Assembly (NCBI GenBank): GCA_027294925.1
Contig: JAPULM010000173.1
Span: 1-10,995 of the forward strand
Direction: 5' to 3'
DNA length: 10,995 nt
From: a bacterium
GTDB taxonomy: Bacteria; Tectomicrobia; Entotheonellia; Entotheonellales; Entotheonellaceae
A model generated the notes under the pieces. It saw only the letters and a program-made list of their open reading frames with translations, had not been told where the DNA came from and did not search any database. Shown here piece by piece: positions 1 through 6,600 of this stretch. How positions within the stretch are numbered: position 1 is the first letter of the stretch; each line of letters starts with the position of its first letter. The position numbers and the translations under genes were made by a program.

Positions 1-73
1 CGGCAACCCCTCGCTCGTAGCTAGGCGTTGCGCGGCATAGGGCAGCCTGGACATACCGGTTAGGATGGGATAG

Positions 74-175
74 GCTGAAGCATCAGGGGTTTCCTCACAA
101 AAATTGGTTGTCATCACGACGTACGAATCTGGCCCTCTGCAGTGGATAGACAATTTTTCACGGAAAATCGTATGA
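74..175 (+). pseudogene. 3' remnant of a DUF4258-type protein
   Basis: The frame ending at TGA 173-175 is open back to a stop at 71-73. From about 104 it reads LVVITTYESGPLQWIDNF followed by SRKIV. This matches the typical DUF4258 C-terminus (LVVVTVYxPDPxxW plus a basic tail), recalled from the family. The N-terminal half is not readable in one frame; a GW-like piece (YRLGWDR) appears in another frame around 50-72, suggesting indels. The stop overlaps the ATG of the next gene as ATGA. DUF4258 proteins are commonly encoded just upstream of YgiT-type zinc-finger antitoxins, which fits. I read it as a decayed toxin-like gene. There is no start codon in this window's intact frame and no evidence it is translated. 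Confidence 0.55.
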
Positions 176-351
176 AGTGTGCCATTTGCCGACGCGGCAC
201 GGCAACCGATGGGTTCACAACAATAGTTCTAGAGCGCGACCAGACGACCGTCTGCGATTTTTTCAGCTGCGGGGCAACGGAAATTCTCGTCTCTCCGGTG
301 CTGGCGGACATGGCAGAAACGCGTCGCTTGATCGGATGCTACGGCTGTTAG
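172..351 (+). pseudogene. YgiT-type zinc-finger protein, probably decayed
   Basis: Starting at ATG 172, the product begins MKCAICRRG, then TTIVLERDQTTV. This is the N-terminus of YgiT/MqsA-type zinc-finger antitoxins (MKCxxC, followed by a TLERG-like strand). The second cysteine pair, normally CxxCG, is distorted to CDFFSCG, and the product stops at 59 residues with RRLIGCYGC. A neighbouring frame continues as LDRMLRLLGKVTRELKR to TGA 378-380, which looks like the expected C-terminal helix; one missing base near 332-336 would join them. That repair is inference. The ATGA overlap with the DUF4258 remnant supports the ATG at 172 over the GTG at 142. I regard the pair as a broken antitoxin-like module. 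Confidence 0.5.
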
Positions 352-410
352 GGAAAGTGACGAGGGAGCTCAAGCGTTGAAACAAATGAACAAATAAGAA
401 AGGGAAGGCC

Positions 411-812
411 ATGTTCAATTCCGTCCATCACGTCCATTACGTGGTCCACGACCGTGACGCCATGGTCGACTATATCGAAAAGAATTTCGGCATGACGCCG
501 GACAAGCTGGAGACCCACGAATCCGTCGGTATGAAGGATGCGCTTTACAAGGTTGGGGAAACGCTAATCGAGATTTCCGAACCGTTGAATGCTGATTCCA
601 ATATCGGTCAACACCTCGCCCAGCACGGACCCGGGGTATATCACGTTGCCTGGGGGGTGGATAATATTCGTGATATTGCCAAGGACCTGGCTGCCAAGGG
701 CAATAAACTGCGAGGCGAAGACGGTATTACGCACAGCCCGCGCGGCTATCTGACGATCAACATCGCGCAGGAAAACTCACATGGTCTATGGCTTCAGCTG
801 GCTGAAGGTTAA
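411..812 (+). CDS. VOC/glyoxalase-fold protein, methylmalonyl-CoA epimerase-like
   Basis: The 133-residue product has the paired beta-alpha-beta-beta-beta modules of the vicinal oxygen chelate superfamily. It opens with HHVHYVV and a DxDAMVDYI helix, then LIEISEPL and GVYHVAWGVDNI, an order that resembles methylmalonyl-CoA epimerases. Metal-ligand positions by that alignment are His7, Glu54 and His78. The fourth, normally Glu in a C-terminal LIEL motif, is Gln129 (LWLQL), so the exact metal chemistry and substrate are uncertain. The start is supported by a strong GGGAAGG Shine-Dalgarno about 6 bases upstream. The stop is 2 bases before the phosphoesterase ATG, so the two are almost certainly co-transcribed and translationally coupled. 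Cytosolic; no signal peptide. The fold is clear, the reaction is not. Confidence 0.85.
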   Translation: MFNSVHHVHYVVHDRDAMVDYIEKNFGMTPDKLETHESVGMKDALYKVGETLIEISEPLNADSNIGQHLAQHGPGVYHVAWGVDNIRDIAKDLAAKGNKLRGEDGITHSPRGYLTINIAQENSHGLWLQLAEG

Positions 813-814
813 AG

Positions 815-1687
815 ATGCGCATCGTACAAGTTTCCGATACGCATCTGTCACGCAAACGGGCGTATTTTCAGGACAACTGGGAGGTGTTCCTCGATGAAAT
901 GCGGTCCGATCCGCCCGACCGCATCTACATCACCGGTGATCTCTGTATCAATGGGCCCAACGAGCCAGACGACGTGGTGTTTGCTAGAGAGCAGATGGAT
1001 CGCCTGCCGGTGGTGTGGAAAGCCATTGCGGGCAATCATGATGCGGGTGAGGTACCGCCCGATACACGGCTAGGGGAACCGCTGAACGCAGAACGGCGGC
1101 AGATCTGGCTCGATCACTTTGGACCGGATTGGTGGGTGGATGATGTGGGGGCGTGGCGCTTTATCGGACTCAACGCACAGCTACTGGATAGTCGATTGCC
1201 GGCAGAGGACGAACAGTGGGTGTTTTTAGAAGCAGCGCTGACCGAGACGGCCCAACCGTATATCGGGCTGTATCTGCATAAACCGCTGTTTCTTCGTGCC
1301 CCGGATGAAAACGATCAACGGCTTTCGGCGCTGTTGCCAACGGCTCGCAGGCGCCTGCTTGCACTGATCGAGCAGCACCGCGTACGCTTCGTCGGCAGCG
1401 GCCACCAGCATTGTTTTCGCAGCATGCGCTATAAGCAGACACGGCTCGTATGGGCGCCAGGCACGTCGTTTATCAACTCGGCAAAGTCCAGGACATTTTC
1501 CAGGGCGGTTTGGCGTGCGGGATACGTCGAATACGATTTTAACAGCGCTCAATTCTCCGTACAGCTCAAGGAGCCGGCGTTATTTGTCAGTCACGATTTT
1601 CGTAACTGGTTGCAGGCCAAAGGCTCAACGGTGTACCTTCCCCTGCGACCGTTGGTGCAGACAAACGTTTCAGCCGATGCCAAATAA
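815..1687 (+). CDS. Calcineurin-like metallophosphoesterase
   Basis: The 290-residue product has the full dinuclear-metal phosphoesterase motif set: SDTH (Asp8, His10), GDLC (Gly41, Asp42), GNHD (Gly73-Asp76), LHKP (His155) and GSGHQH (His197, His199). It belongs to the broad CpdA/3',5'-cAMP phosphodiesterase-like branch of the calcineurin superfamily; the true substrate (cyclic nucleotide, phosphodiester or other) cannot be read from sequence. A GAAGG within the end of the VOC gene gives its ribosome site, so expression follows VOC. There is no signal peptide. The last 56 codons lie inside a 195-bp segment that recurs near 9.9 kb. Its stop originally overlapped the convergent aldo/keto reductase gene by 18 bp, as the second copy still shows. 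The gene itself looks intact. Confidence 0.9.
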   Translation: MRIVQVSDTHLSRKRAYFQDNWEVFLDEMRSDPPDRIYITGDLCINGPNEPDDVVFAREQMDRLPVVWKAIAGNHDAGEVPPDTRLGEPLNAERRQIWLDHFGPDWWVDDVGAWRFIGLNAQLLDSRLPAEDEQWVFLEAALTETAQPYIGLYLHKPLFLRAPDENDQRLSALLPTARRRLLALIEQHRVRFVGSGHQHCFRSMRYKQTRLVWAPGTSFINSAKSRTFSRAVWRAGYVEYDFNSAQFSVQLKEPALFVSHDFRNWLQAKGSTVYLPLRPLVQTNVSADAK

Positions 1688-1714
1688 ACTCGTCAACCGC
1701 TGTTGTTCCAACAT
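1520..1714 (+). repeat. Left copy of 195-bp direct repeat flanking the island
   Basis: This segment aligns without gaps to 9854-10048 (offset 8334), with 13 differences, all transitions. Bases 1613-1706 are identical over 94 bp. It holds the last 56 codons and stop of the phosphoesterase and, on the minus strand, the last 15 codons including the stop of the aldo/keto reductase. Similarity stops sharply after 1714. It is the left boundary of the inserted cargo. Confidence 0.95.
1670..1714 (-). pseudogene. 3' fragment of aldo/keto reductase in left repeat
   Basis: Read on the minus strand, this gives [15 protein letters not shown] and a stop. The intact reductase at 10004-10867 ends [15 protein letters not shown]. 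The fragment ends at 1714 where homology breaks, so it is a carried or duplicated gene end with no start. The Gly-to-Glu difference suggests the fragment comes from a diverged homologue rather than from a fresh duplication. Confidence 0.85.
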
Positions 1715-1744
1715 CGAGGAAAAAGGGAAGGGTTTATTTTCAGG

Positions 1745-1762
1745 GTGGTATACTTATGCCAC
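1745..1762. promoter_or_regulatory. 18-bp inverted repeat, likely operator/promoter of the DUF433 operon
   Basis: The arms gtggtata and tatgccac match at 7 of 8 positions around a 2-base spacer, 35 bases before the DUF433 ATG. A TATACT hexamer (1749-1754) inside it could be a -10 element, though no convincing -35 box is visible 17 bases upstream. TA operons are usually repressed by the antitoxin or complex binding such palindromes over the promoter; assigning that role here is inference. The rest of 1715-1797 holds only a GGAG ribosome site near 1784. Confidence 0.4.
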
Positions 1763-1797
1763 AACAGTACCTGTAAACGTGGAATGGAGACGAACTC

Positions 1798-2127
1798 ATG
1801 CATGCGCTGCGAGAAATTGAGCAACTCCTGAGCACACTGACCCGGGCGGAAAAAGCGCAGGTACTCCAGTGGGTCGTCGGCGATCTTGGCGAGGCGTTTC
1901 CCGGCATTGAGCGTACCCCGGATGTCTGTGGGGGAGAGTCATGTATCGTCCGTACCCGTATTCCCGTCTGGATCTTGGTCCAAGCAAAACGCCTAGGCAG
2001 CAGTGAAGCCGATCTTCTGCGGAGCTATCCCACGTTGCGGGCAGAGGACCTTGCCAATGCGTGGGCCTATGGCCGTGCACACCGAGATGAGATCGAGCAA
2101 CAAATCCATGCGAACGAAACGGCGTGA
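1798..2127 (+). CDS. DUF433 domain protein, putative antitoxin of a TA pair
   Basis: The 109-residue product carries the DUF433 signature CGGESCIVRTRIPVW (44-58) and RSYPTLRAEDLANAWAY (75-91), followed by an acidic tail. DUF433 is a winged-helix-like, VapB-type antitoxin family typically encoded directly upstream of DUF5615 PIN-like proteins, and that order is found here with a 3-base gap. The N-terminal 35 residues form an extra helical segment (LREIEQLLSTLTRAEKAQVLQWVV) also seen in longer family members. The ATG at 1798 has GGAG about 10 bases upstream; the ATG at 1802 is out of frame. It probably neutralises the downstream protein and represses its own promoter through the upstream inverted repeat (inference). 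First gene of the island. Confidence 0.85.
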   Translation: MHALREIEQLLSTLTRAEKAQVLQWVVGDLGEAFPGIERTPDVCGGESCIVRTRIPVWILVQAKRLGSSEADLLRSYPTLRAEDLANAWAYGRAHRDEIEQQIHANETA

Positions 2128-2130
2128 CAG

Positions 2131-2472
2131 ATGGCGCGGTGCTATGCGAACGAAAACTTCCCCCTGCCAACGGTGGAGGTCCTCCGGCGCTTGGGCCACA
2201 ATGTCCTGACGACTGCCGAGAGCGGCAGGGCCGGGCAAGCGATTCCCGATGCAGACGTGCTGGCCTTTGCCGTGGCCGAGCGACGGATCGTGGTCACCCT
2301 CAATCGACGCCATTTCATTCGGTTACATGCCACCATGCCAGAACACGCCGGTATGGTGGTGTGTTCATTTGATCCCGACTTTGCGGCTTTAGCCCAGCGC
2401 ATCCATACAGCCTTGGAGGCGCAGCCGCAGATGGCGGGGCAACTGATCCGTGTCAACCGCCCGGCGATGTAA
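2131..2472 (+). CDS. DUF5615 family PIN-like protein, putative toxin
   Basis: The 113-residue product matches the DUF5615 (Mut7-C-like PIN-fold) family: YANENFPLP near the N-terminus, LRRLGHNVLTT, IPDADVLAFA, VVTLNRRHFIRLH, HAGMVVCSFDPDF and a final GQLIRVNRP. These proteins are predicted RNases paired with DUF433. The position usually written YADENF has Asn7 in place of Asp, and the NRRDF position is NRRHF. Both variants occur in the family as far as I recall, but loss of an acidic metal ligand could weaken catalysis. The gene is full length and starts 3 bases after the DUF433 stop, with translation probably coupled. Activity is unproven. Confidence 0.85.
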   Translation: MARCYANENFPLPTVEVLRRLGHNVLTTAESGRAGQAIPDADVLAFAVAERRIVVTLNRRHFIRLHATMPEHAGMVVCSFDPDFAALAQRIHTALEAQPQMAGQLIRVNRPAM

Positions 2473-2688
2473 AATCAGGCAGGCTGCTCCCCAGAGCCCA
2501 CCTATGGCAGTGCAGAACACGGGTTTACAGACGATCGCCTACAGCGGCGGCTGCAACCTAATGTTAGGCTCTTACCGAAGGTCACCCCATGAACCAAATC
2601 CAAATCGACGACTTATCACCGGATAAAGCGGCGCTCTCAGCCATTTTGGAACCTCTTCAGTAGCAACCCCTTTATGAGATGAATACTC
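2473..2688. other. Intergenic stretch with one marginal mini-ORF and no clear gene
   Basis: No conserved protein was recognised here. A short palindromic patch, cctaa/ttagg, lies at 2556-2567 and runs into GTTAGGC (2563-2569). A 24-codon frame at 2589-2663 has a reasonable ribosome site. No terminator with a T-run is visible after the DUF5615 gene. Confidence 0.5.
2589..2663 (+). CDS. Marginal 24-residue ORF, possibly a truncated gene start
   Basis: ATG 2589 follows GAAGG with about 7 bases of spacing, which is good for initiation. The product begins MNQIQIDDLSPDKAALSAIL and ends EPLQ at TAG 2661-2663. It has the look of the N-terminus of a longer protein cut short, but I recognise no family. 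It may be the beginning of a decayed gene upstream of the split coiled-coil gene. Little else supports it. Confidence 0.2.
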   Translation: MNQIQIDDLSPDKAALSAILEPLQ

Positions 2689-2871
2689 CATGGACTACAA
2701 AGAAAACAATACACGTTGGACGAAAAAAGGAGCTACTCTTAGTGATAAGACCGCTCAAAAAGAATATAGCCTTACTCAACAAGAAATATTCGAAGCTATT
2801 AAAGCGGGAAAACTCGATTATCGTCACAACACTTTATATGGTAATCCTTCTCTAAAATTGTTAAGAGACCA

Positions 2872-2880
2872 GGTAGAAGC
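2872..2880 (+). repeat. 9-bp target-site duplication, left copy
   Basis: GGTAGAAGC immediately precedes the left inverted repeat of the 251-bp element and is repeated exactly at 3132-3140. It is the direct scar of transposition. Confidence 0.85.
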
Positions 2881-3131
2881 CAATACTGTTCGGCACTCAA
2901 ATTGCAGAGGGCCTTTGAGCCGCTCTTCGCAAGTATATCCGTACAAAATGAGAGGTCAGGGCAGACAATTTGGCCTCTCTCGTCTGACGTAAGCATGAAA
3001 GTTTTGTCCGGCAAGAGCCAAAAACAACCTGAAAAGCCTGTGGACACCCCCCACAGGGGTACGTAAATCGCTATTTCCGCCCGTCAAAAGGGTAGAAAAC
3101 GCGCATGCAAAACGAGTGCCGAACAGTATTG
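2881..3131. mobile_element. MITE-like element 1, 251 bp
   Basis: It has perfect 18-bp terminal inverted repeats, caatactgttcggcactc at 2881-2898 and its reverse complement at 3114-3131, with weaker similarity continuing inward (a shared ttgca). A 9-bp duplication flanks it. No transposase frame fits inside, so it must be mobilised by a related full-length insertion sequence not present here. The ends do not match an insertion-sequence family I can name. Moving the first bases between repeat and duplication would give a 7-bp duplication instead of 9. It interrupts the small coiled-coil gene after codon 63. Confidence 0.85.
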
Positions 3132-3140
3132 GGTAGAAGC
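3132..3140 (+). repeat. 9-bp target-site duplication, right copy
   Basis: GGTAGAAGC directly follows the right inverted repeat of element 1 and is identical to 2872-2880. The interrupted reading frame resumes at 3141. Confidence 0.85.
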
Positions 3141-3168
3141 CTTTGTAAATGAAAAATACGGAAGTAGT

Positions 3169-3440
3169 CCGAACTTTCGACACGCTTTGGAAAAATAAGT
3201 AATAAACCATTGATTTTATGAGACTAATAAATGGACACTCAGCTGTAAATGGCAAATATTTTGCCGGAAAAGCATGGGGCACTGGATCGTCTACCTAGGA
3301 AAACTGGGCCTTAGCGCGATTCTTCTGTCAAGGAGCGATCTGTATTCCACCTTGCGGCAATTCGTGGTCCCCCCCTAACTCACTGTAAATAAATCGATAA
3401 CTCTTATGTCCATTTATTGAAAAAAGCTGTCGAAAGTGCG
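3169..3440. mobile_element. MITE-like element 2, about 271 bp
   Basis: The left end reads ccgaactttcgacacgc, and the reverse complement of the right end reads cgcactttcgacagc. The shared core, ACTTTCGACA, is followed on both sides by imperfectly matching inner repeats that include aataaatggaca. It is bordered by a 4-5 bp duplication (TAGT, possibly GTAGT, at 3164/3165-3168 and 3440/3441-3444). Removing it restores the frame of the split gene (GSS then HLENKK). No coding sequence is inside; a small palindrome (ggcaaa tat tttgcc) lies near 3249-3263. The family is unknown, and the exact ends are uncertain by a base or two. Confidence 0.65.
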
Positions 3441-3565
3441 TAGTCATCTTGAAAATAAGAAATTAAATGCCGAATTAAGCAAAGTGATTACAGAAATACG
3501 AAGTTTGAAAAGGAAGATTTCTCAATTGGAAAAAAGGGAAAAGGAACTGCTGGATATTCTTGATT

Positions 3566-3634
3566 CATAAATATGCCCACCAGCCGACCCCTGTTCCTTA
3601 CGCTCCGCAGGGGCGTCTGATGCTTGTTGTTATG
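3566..3634. repeat. Imperfect hairpin between the split gene and the helicase gene
   Basis: cccctg (3588-3593) pairs with cagggg (3608-3613). Below a bulged A3587 the pairing continues with mismatches through GC, CG and GAC steps to about 3578/3622, and cataa (3566-3570) pairs with ttatg (3630-3634). No T-run follows, so a simple intrinsic terminator is not supported. The bulged base and the GTTATGC end (3629-3635) faintly recall an integron attC site, but the left side lacks an RYYYAAC box. Confidence 0.4.
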
Positions 3635-3680
3635 CCTAAAAAACGGCAGTGGCTATGAGCTTTGGGAGGGAATTTAAGGA

Positions 3681-6600
3681 ATGGATGAAATACAGAACAA
3701 CAACACAGCACTTAAGGCACTCGAAAACCTGCGTATGCGCCTGCTGGACCTTACTGCACGCAACCGGCTGATCAACTTTCGGCATACCAAGCGTGGCAGC
3801 CTGCGTATTATCGATGAACTGCCCGATCAGTTGGTTGAAACACTGCTTGCCGGCACAGAGATGCGGTTTCTGTCGGTTCCCGAGCCGAGCCGTGATGAGC
3901 TGATTGAGGCAGGCTATATCGAGATAGACGAAAAGACTGGGCAGGAAGTCCGCCTGCTTAAAGATCCGACTGCCGAGGAGTGGGTAAAGTGCTTGGGATT
4001 GTCTGCTGCTTACGAGGTGCCGAAACCATCACAAGATGGGCGCGATGACAAACATTCCGATACCGCTATCCAGACGTTACTTTATCCCTATGAACTAGAG
4101 GCTCGGCTCAAGAACCTGCTGCAAACCGCTGAGTCGGCGATACAGGAGACGGGGGCGAACATTCTTTATCTAGGCTTCGGTTTCCTGGAATGGTTCGATA
4201 ATAGCAATGACAATGCACGTATCGCGCCCCTGTTTCTGGTGCCAGCGCGTCTGCACAAGGGGCGTCTGAATCATAAGACCAAGACCTACGCATACACGCT
4301 GAGTTACTCCGGCGAAGATATCATCCCCAATCTCTCACTGCGGGAAAAGCTCCGTGCCGATTTCGCCATGGCTTTACCGGACTTGGATGAGAATACGACA
4401 CCCGAGGTCTATTTTGATGATGTGCAGATATTGATTCAGAAAAATCAACCGCGCTGGCGTGTGCGTCGTTTTATCACAGTGGCGTTGCTTAACTTCAGCA
4501 AACTTCTGATGTATCTCGATCTGGACCCATCACGCTGGCCGGCGGGTTCGAGCATCATCGATCATCCGGTAGTAACACGGTTTTTGGCCGGTTCAAACAT
4601 TGATCAAGACGAGAAAGAGGGCGCAAACGGCGATCTAGGATTTGGCGAGGTGTACCTTATCGATGAGATGGATGAGATCCACATCAAGTATCCGCTGATC
4701 GATGATGCCGATAGCTCGCAACACAGCGCACTCATCGACGCGGTTGACGGCAGGAATCTGGTCATTGAAGGCCCACCAGGCACCGGCAAATCACAAACCA
4801 TTACCAATCTGATCGCGGCTGCCATGGCGCAGGGGAAACGGGTGCTCTTTGTTGCCGAGAAGCTGGCGGCTTTGGAGGTGGTGCGACGCAGGCTCGATGC
4901 GGTTGGGCTGGGCGAGTTTTGCCTCGAGTTACACAGTCACAAATCCCACAAGCGCAAAGTGCTCGATGAGGTTGAGAATCGACTGAATAAGCATGGGCGT
5001 TACCGCAAGCCAAGAGATATTGAGGTTGATATCGCCCGCTATGAAGAACTGAAAACGGCGTTGAAGGAACACGTCGAGCGGATCAATCGCCCCTGGAAGA
5101 AGACTGGAAAAACGCTGCATGAGATCTTTATGGCAGCGACCCGCTATCGTGAGGCGATCGGCATCAATCCTGATGTGCTGCATCCTGATGGGTATGATGG
5201 GGGTAACTTCGATGTGGCCACTCAACGCCGCACCGAGGATCAGGTTGAGGCCTTCCGCAAGGTCTATCAGGCGGTAGCCGGTCAGCTCGATAGCGATGCC
5301 GCTTTGCAAGAACACGCCTGGTACGGTGTGCGTAATGCCGATCTGCAGATTTTTGATCTCGATAGGGTGATGGCTGCGTTGGAAGAGTGGCAGAACTCAC
5401 TGCAAAACCTGAGCGATGAGAGAGCACAGTCTGCAGAGGAACTCGGTTGCGAACGGGATAGGATCGCCGATTCCTTGAGTGGTATCTCATTGCTTCTGGC
5501 AGATCTGGAACGCCTGCCAGCCCTCAAGGGCGATGAGCTGTTGGACCGGCTGCCGGTGCTACGAGGTGATGTGCTGAATAAGACCCAGCGGTATCTCAAG
5601 CTATTTGAAGATATCCAGTCTCTCTATGTAACCCTGGCGAAGAAACTGGGGCCAGAGGTATTGCAAGACCTTTCAGTGGTCGACGGTTTTCTCGCGGGAA
5701 GTGAACAGTTGCGCCAGCTCGTGGGTCAGGCTGTAGAGCTGGGGGAGTTGGCCGAGGCAATCAATCGACTGACGGCGATACAAGACCAACTCGCTGAATT
5801 GGATGAACCACTGGAGGAGATTCAAACCGCCGTGGGCGAAAGGGCTGCCATGCATCTGTTGCCCACGGAAGCCGGTCTCACCGAGTTTAAGACCTTTGTT
5901 AATCTGGTTTCCAGCCTCAATTCTTCCCATTGGAAACTTCGTGATGAGCTTTTCGACAATGAGGAGCTGGATGATCTCTTACCGAAGCTGCGAGAGGAAC
6001 TGGAACAACTGCATGCCCTGCACGATGAATTGCACGGCGTGTTTAGGCTTGATGGTCTGCCCAGTGAGGATGAACTACACCAAATAAGAGAGACCCTTGA
6101 TGCCGGTGGTATCTTCCGTTGGTTTAAGGGCAGTTGGCGAACGGCACGCAAACAGGTGCTCGGCCATGCAGCGGGTAACCAGATTAAGTTCCCTGCGTTG
6201 CAACCATTGCTGCTGAAAGCGGCGGCGTTTTCGGGGCGACGCTACAAGCTCGGCGAAAATCGGCGCTACAGGGAAGTATTTGGTGATCACCTGCGGGGTC
6301 TGGAAACCGATTTGGCAGGCTTGGAGTCGTTGCGTGACTGGTATAGAAAGGTGCGCCAGCAATACGGCGTGGGTTTCGGTCAGAAAGTCGCCCTGGGCAA
6401 TGCAATACTTGATCTTCCAGCGGGCCTTGCCCGTGGTGTGCGCTCTTTGTCCGAGCGCGGCGTGCAACGGCAGCTGAGTGATTTGCTGGACGACCTAGGG
6501 AGCCTTAAGGAGATATTTACGCCTTTCGCTGAGTTACAAAGTGAATCGACACTGCTTGTGGGGGAGGAAGGTGTAATTACCGATCTCCTGGCGTCGTTGG

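Larger units (their letters stand above)
2690..3570 (+). pseudogene. Small coiled-coil protein gene split by two MITE-like insertions
   Basis: Three pieces, 2690-2880, 3141-3168 and 3445-3570, join in one frame when the two inserts and one copy of each target duplication are removed. Together they are 345 bases and encode 114 residues. The product starts MDYKENNTRW, has a helix-turn-helix-looking part (YSLTQQEIFEAIKAGKLDYR, about 27-46) and NPSLKLLRDQVEA, then FVNEKYGSSHLENKK, and ends in a basic coiled coil (LNAELSKVITEIRSLKRK, about 80-97, then ISQLEKREKELLDILDS). I recall similar short uncharacterised bacterial proteins but no named function. As it stands the first piece runs into MITE sequence and stops at 2990-2992. 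Codon use is more AT-rich than in the neighbours. Confidence 0.8.

Noticed and set aside
142..171. GTG start giving an N-terminal extension MDRQFFTENR on the YgiT-like protein
   Set aside because: The family begins at MKCxxC, and the ATG at 172 forms an ATGA overlap with the DUF4258 stop.
1515..1820. Open frame across the left repeat and the similar one at 9777-10211
   Set aside because: They resemble each other only because both lie in the 195-bp repeat; they are out of frame with the phosphoesterase and match no family.
2678..2854. Alternative plus-strand frame beginning MNTPWTTKKT
   Set aside because: It overlaps the conserved frame from 2690, which is supported by the three-piece reconstruction.
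2799..3282. Minus-strand open frames across the MITE region
   Set aside because: They run through MITE ends and target duplications and look like no protein; composition is non-coding.
3588..3613. Intrinsic terminator before the helicase gene
   Set aside because: There is a 6-bp G/C-rich stem but no T-run after it.
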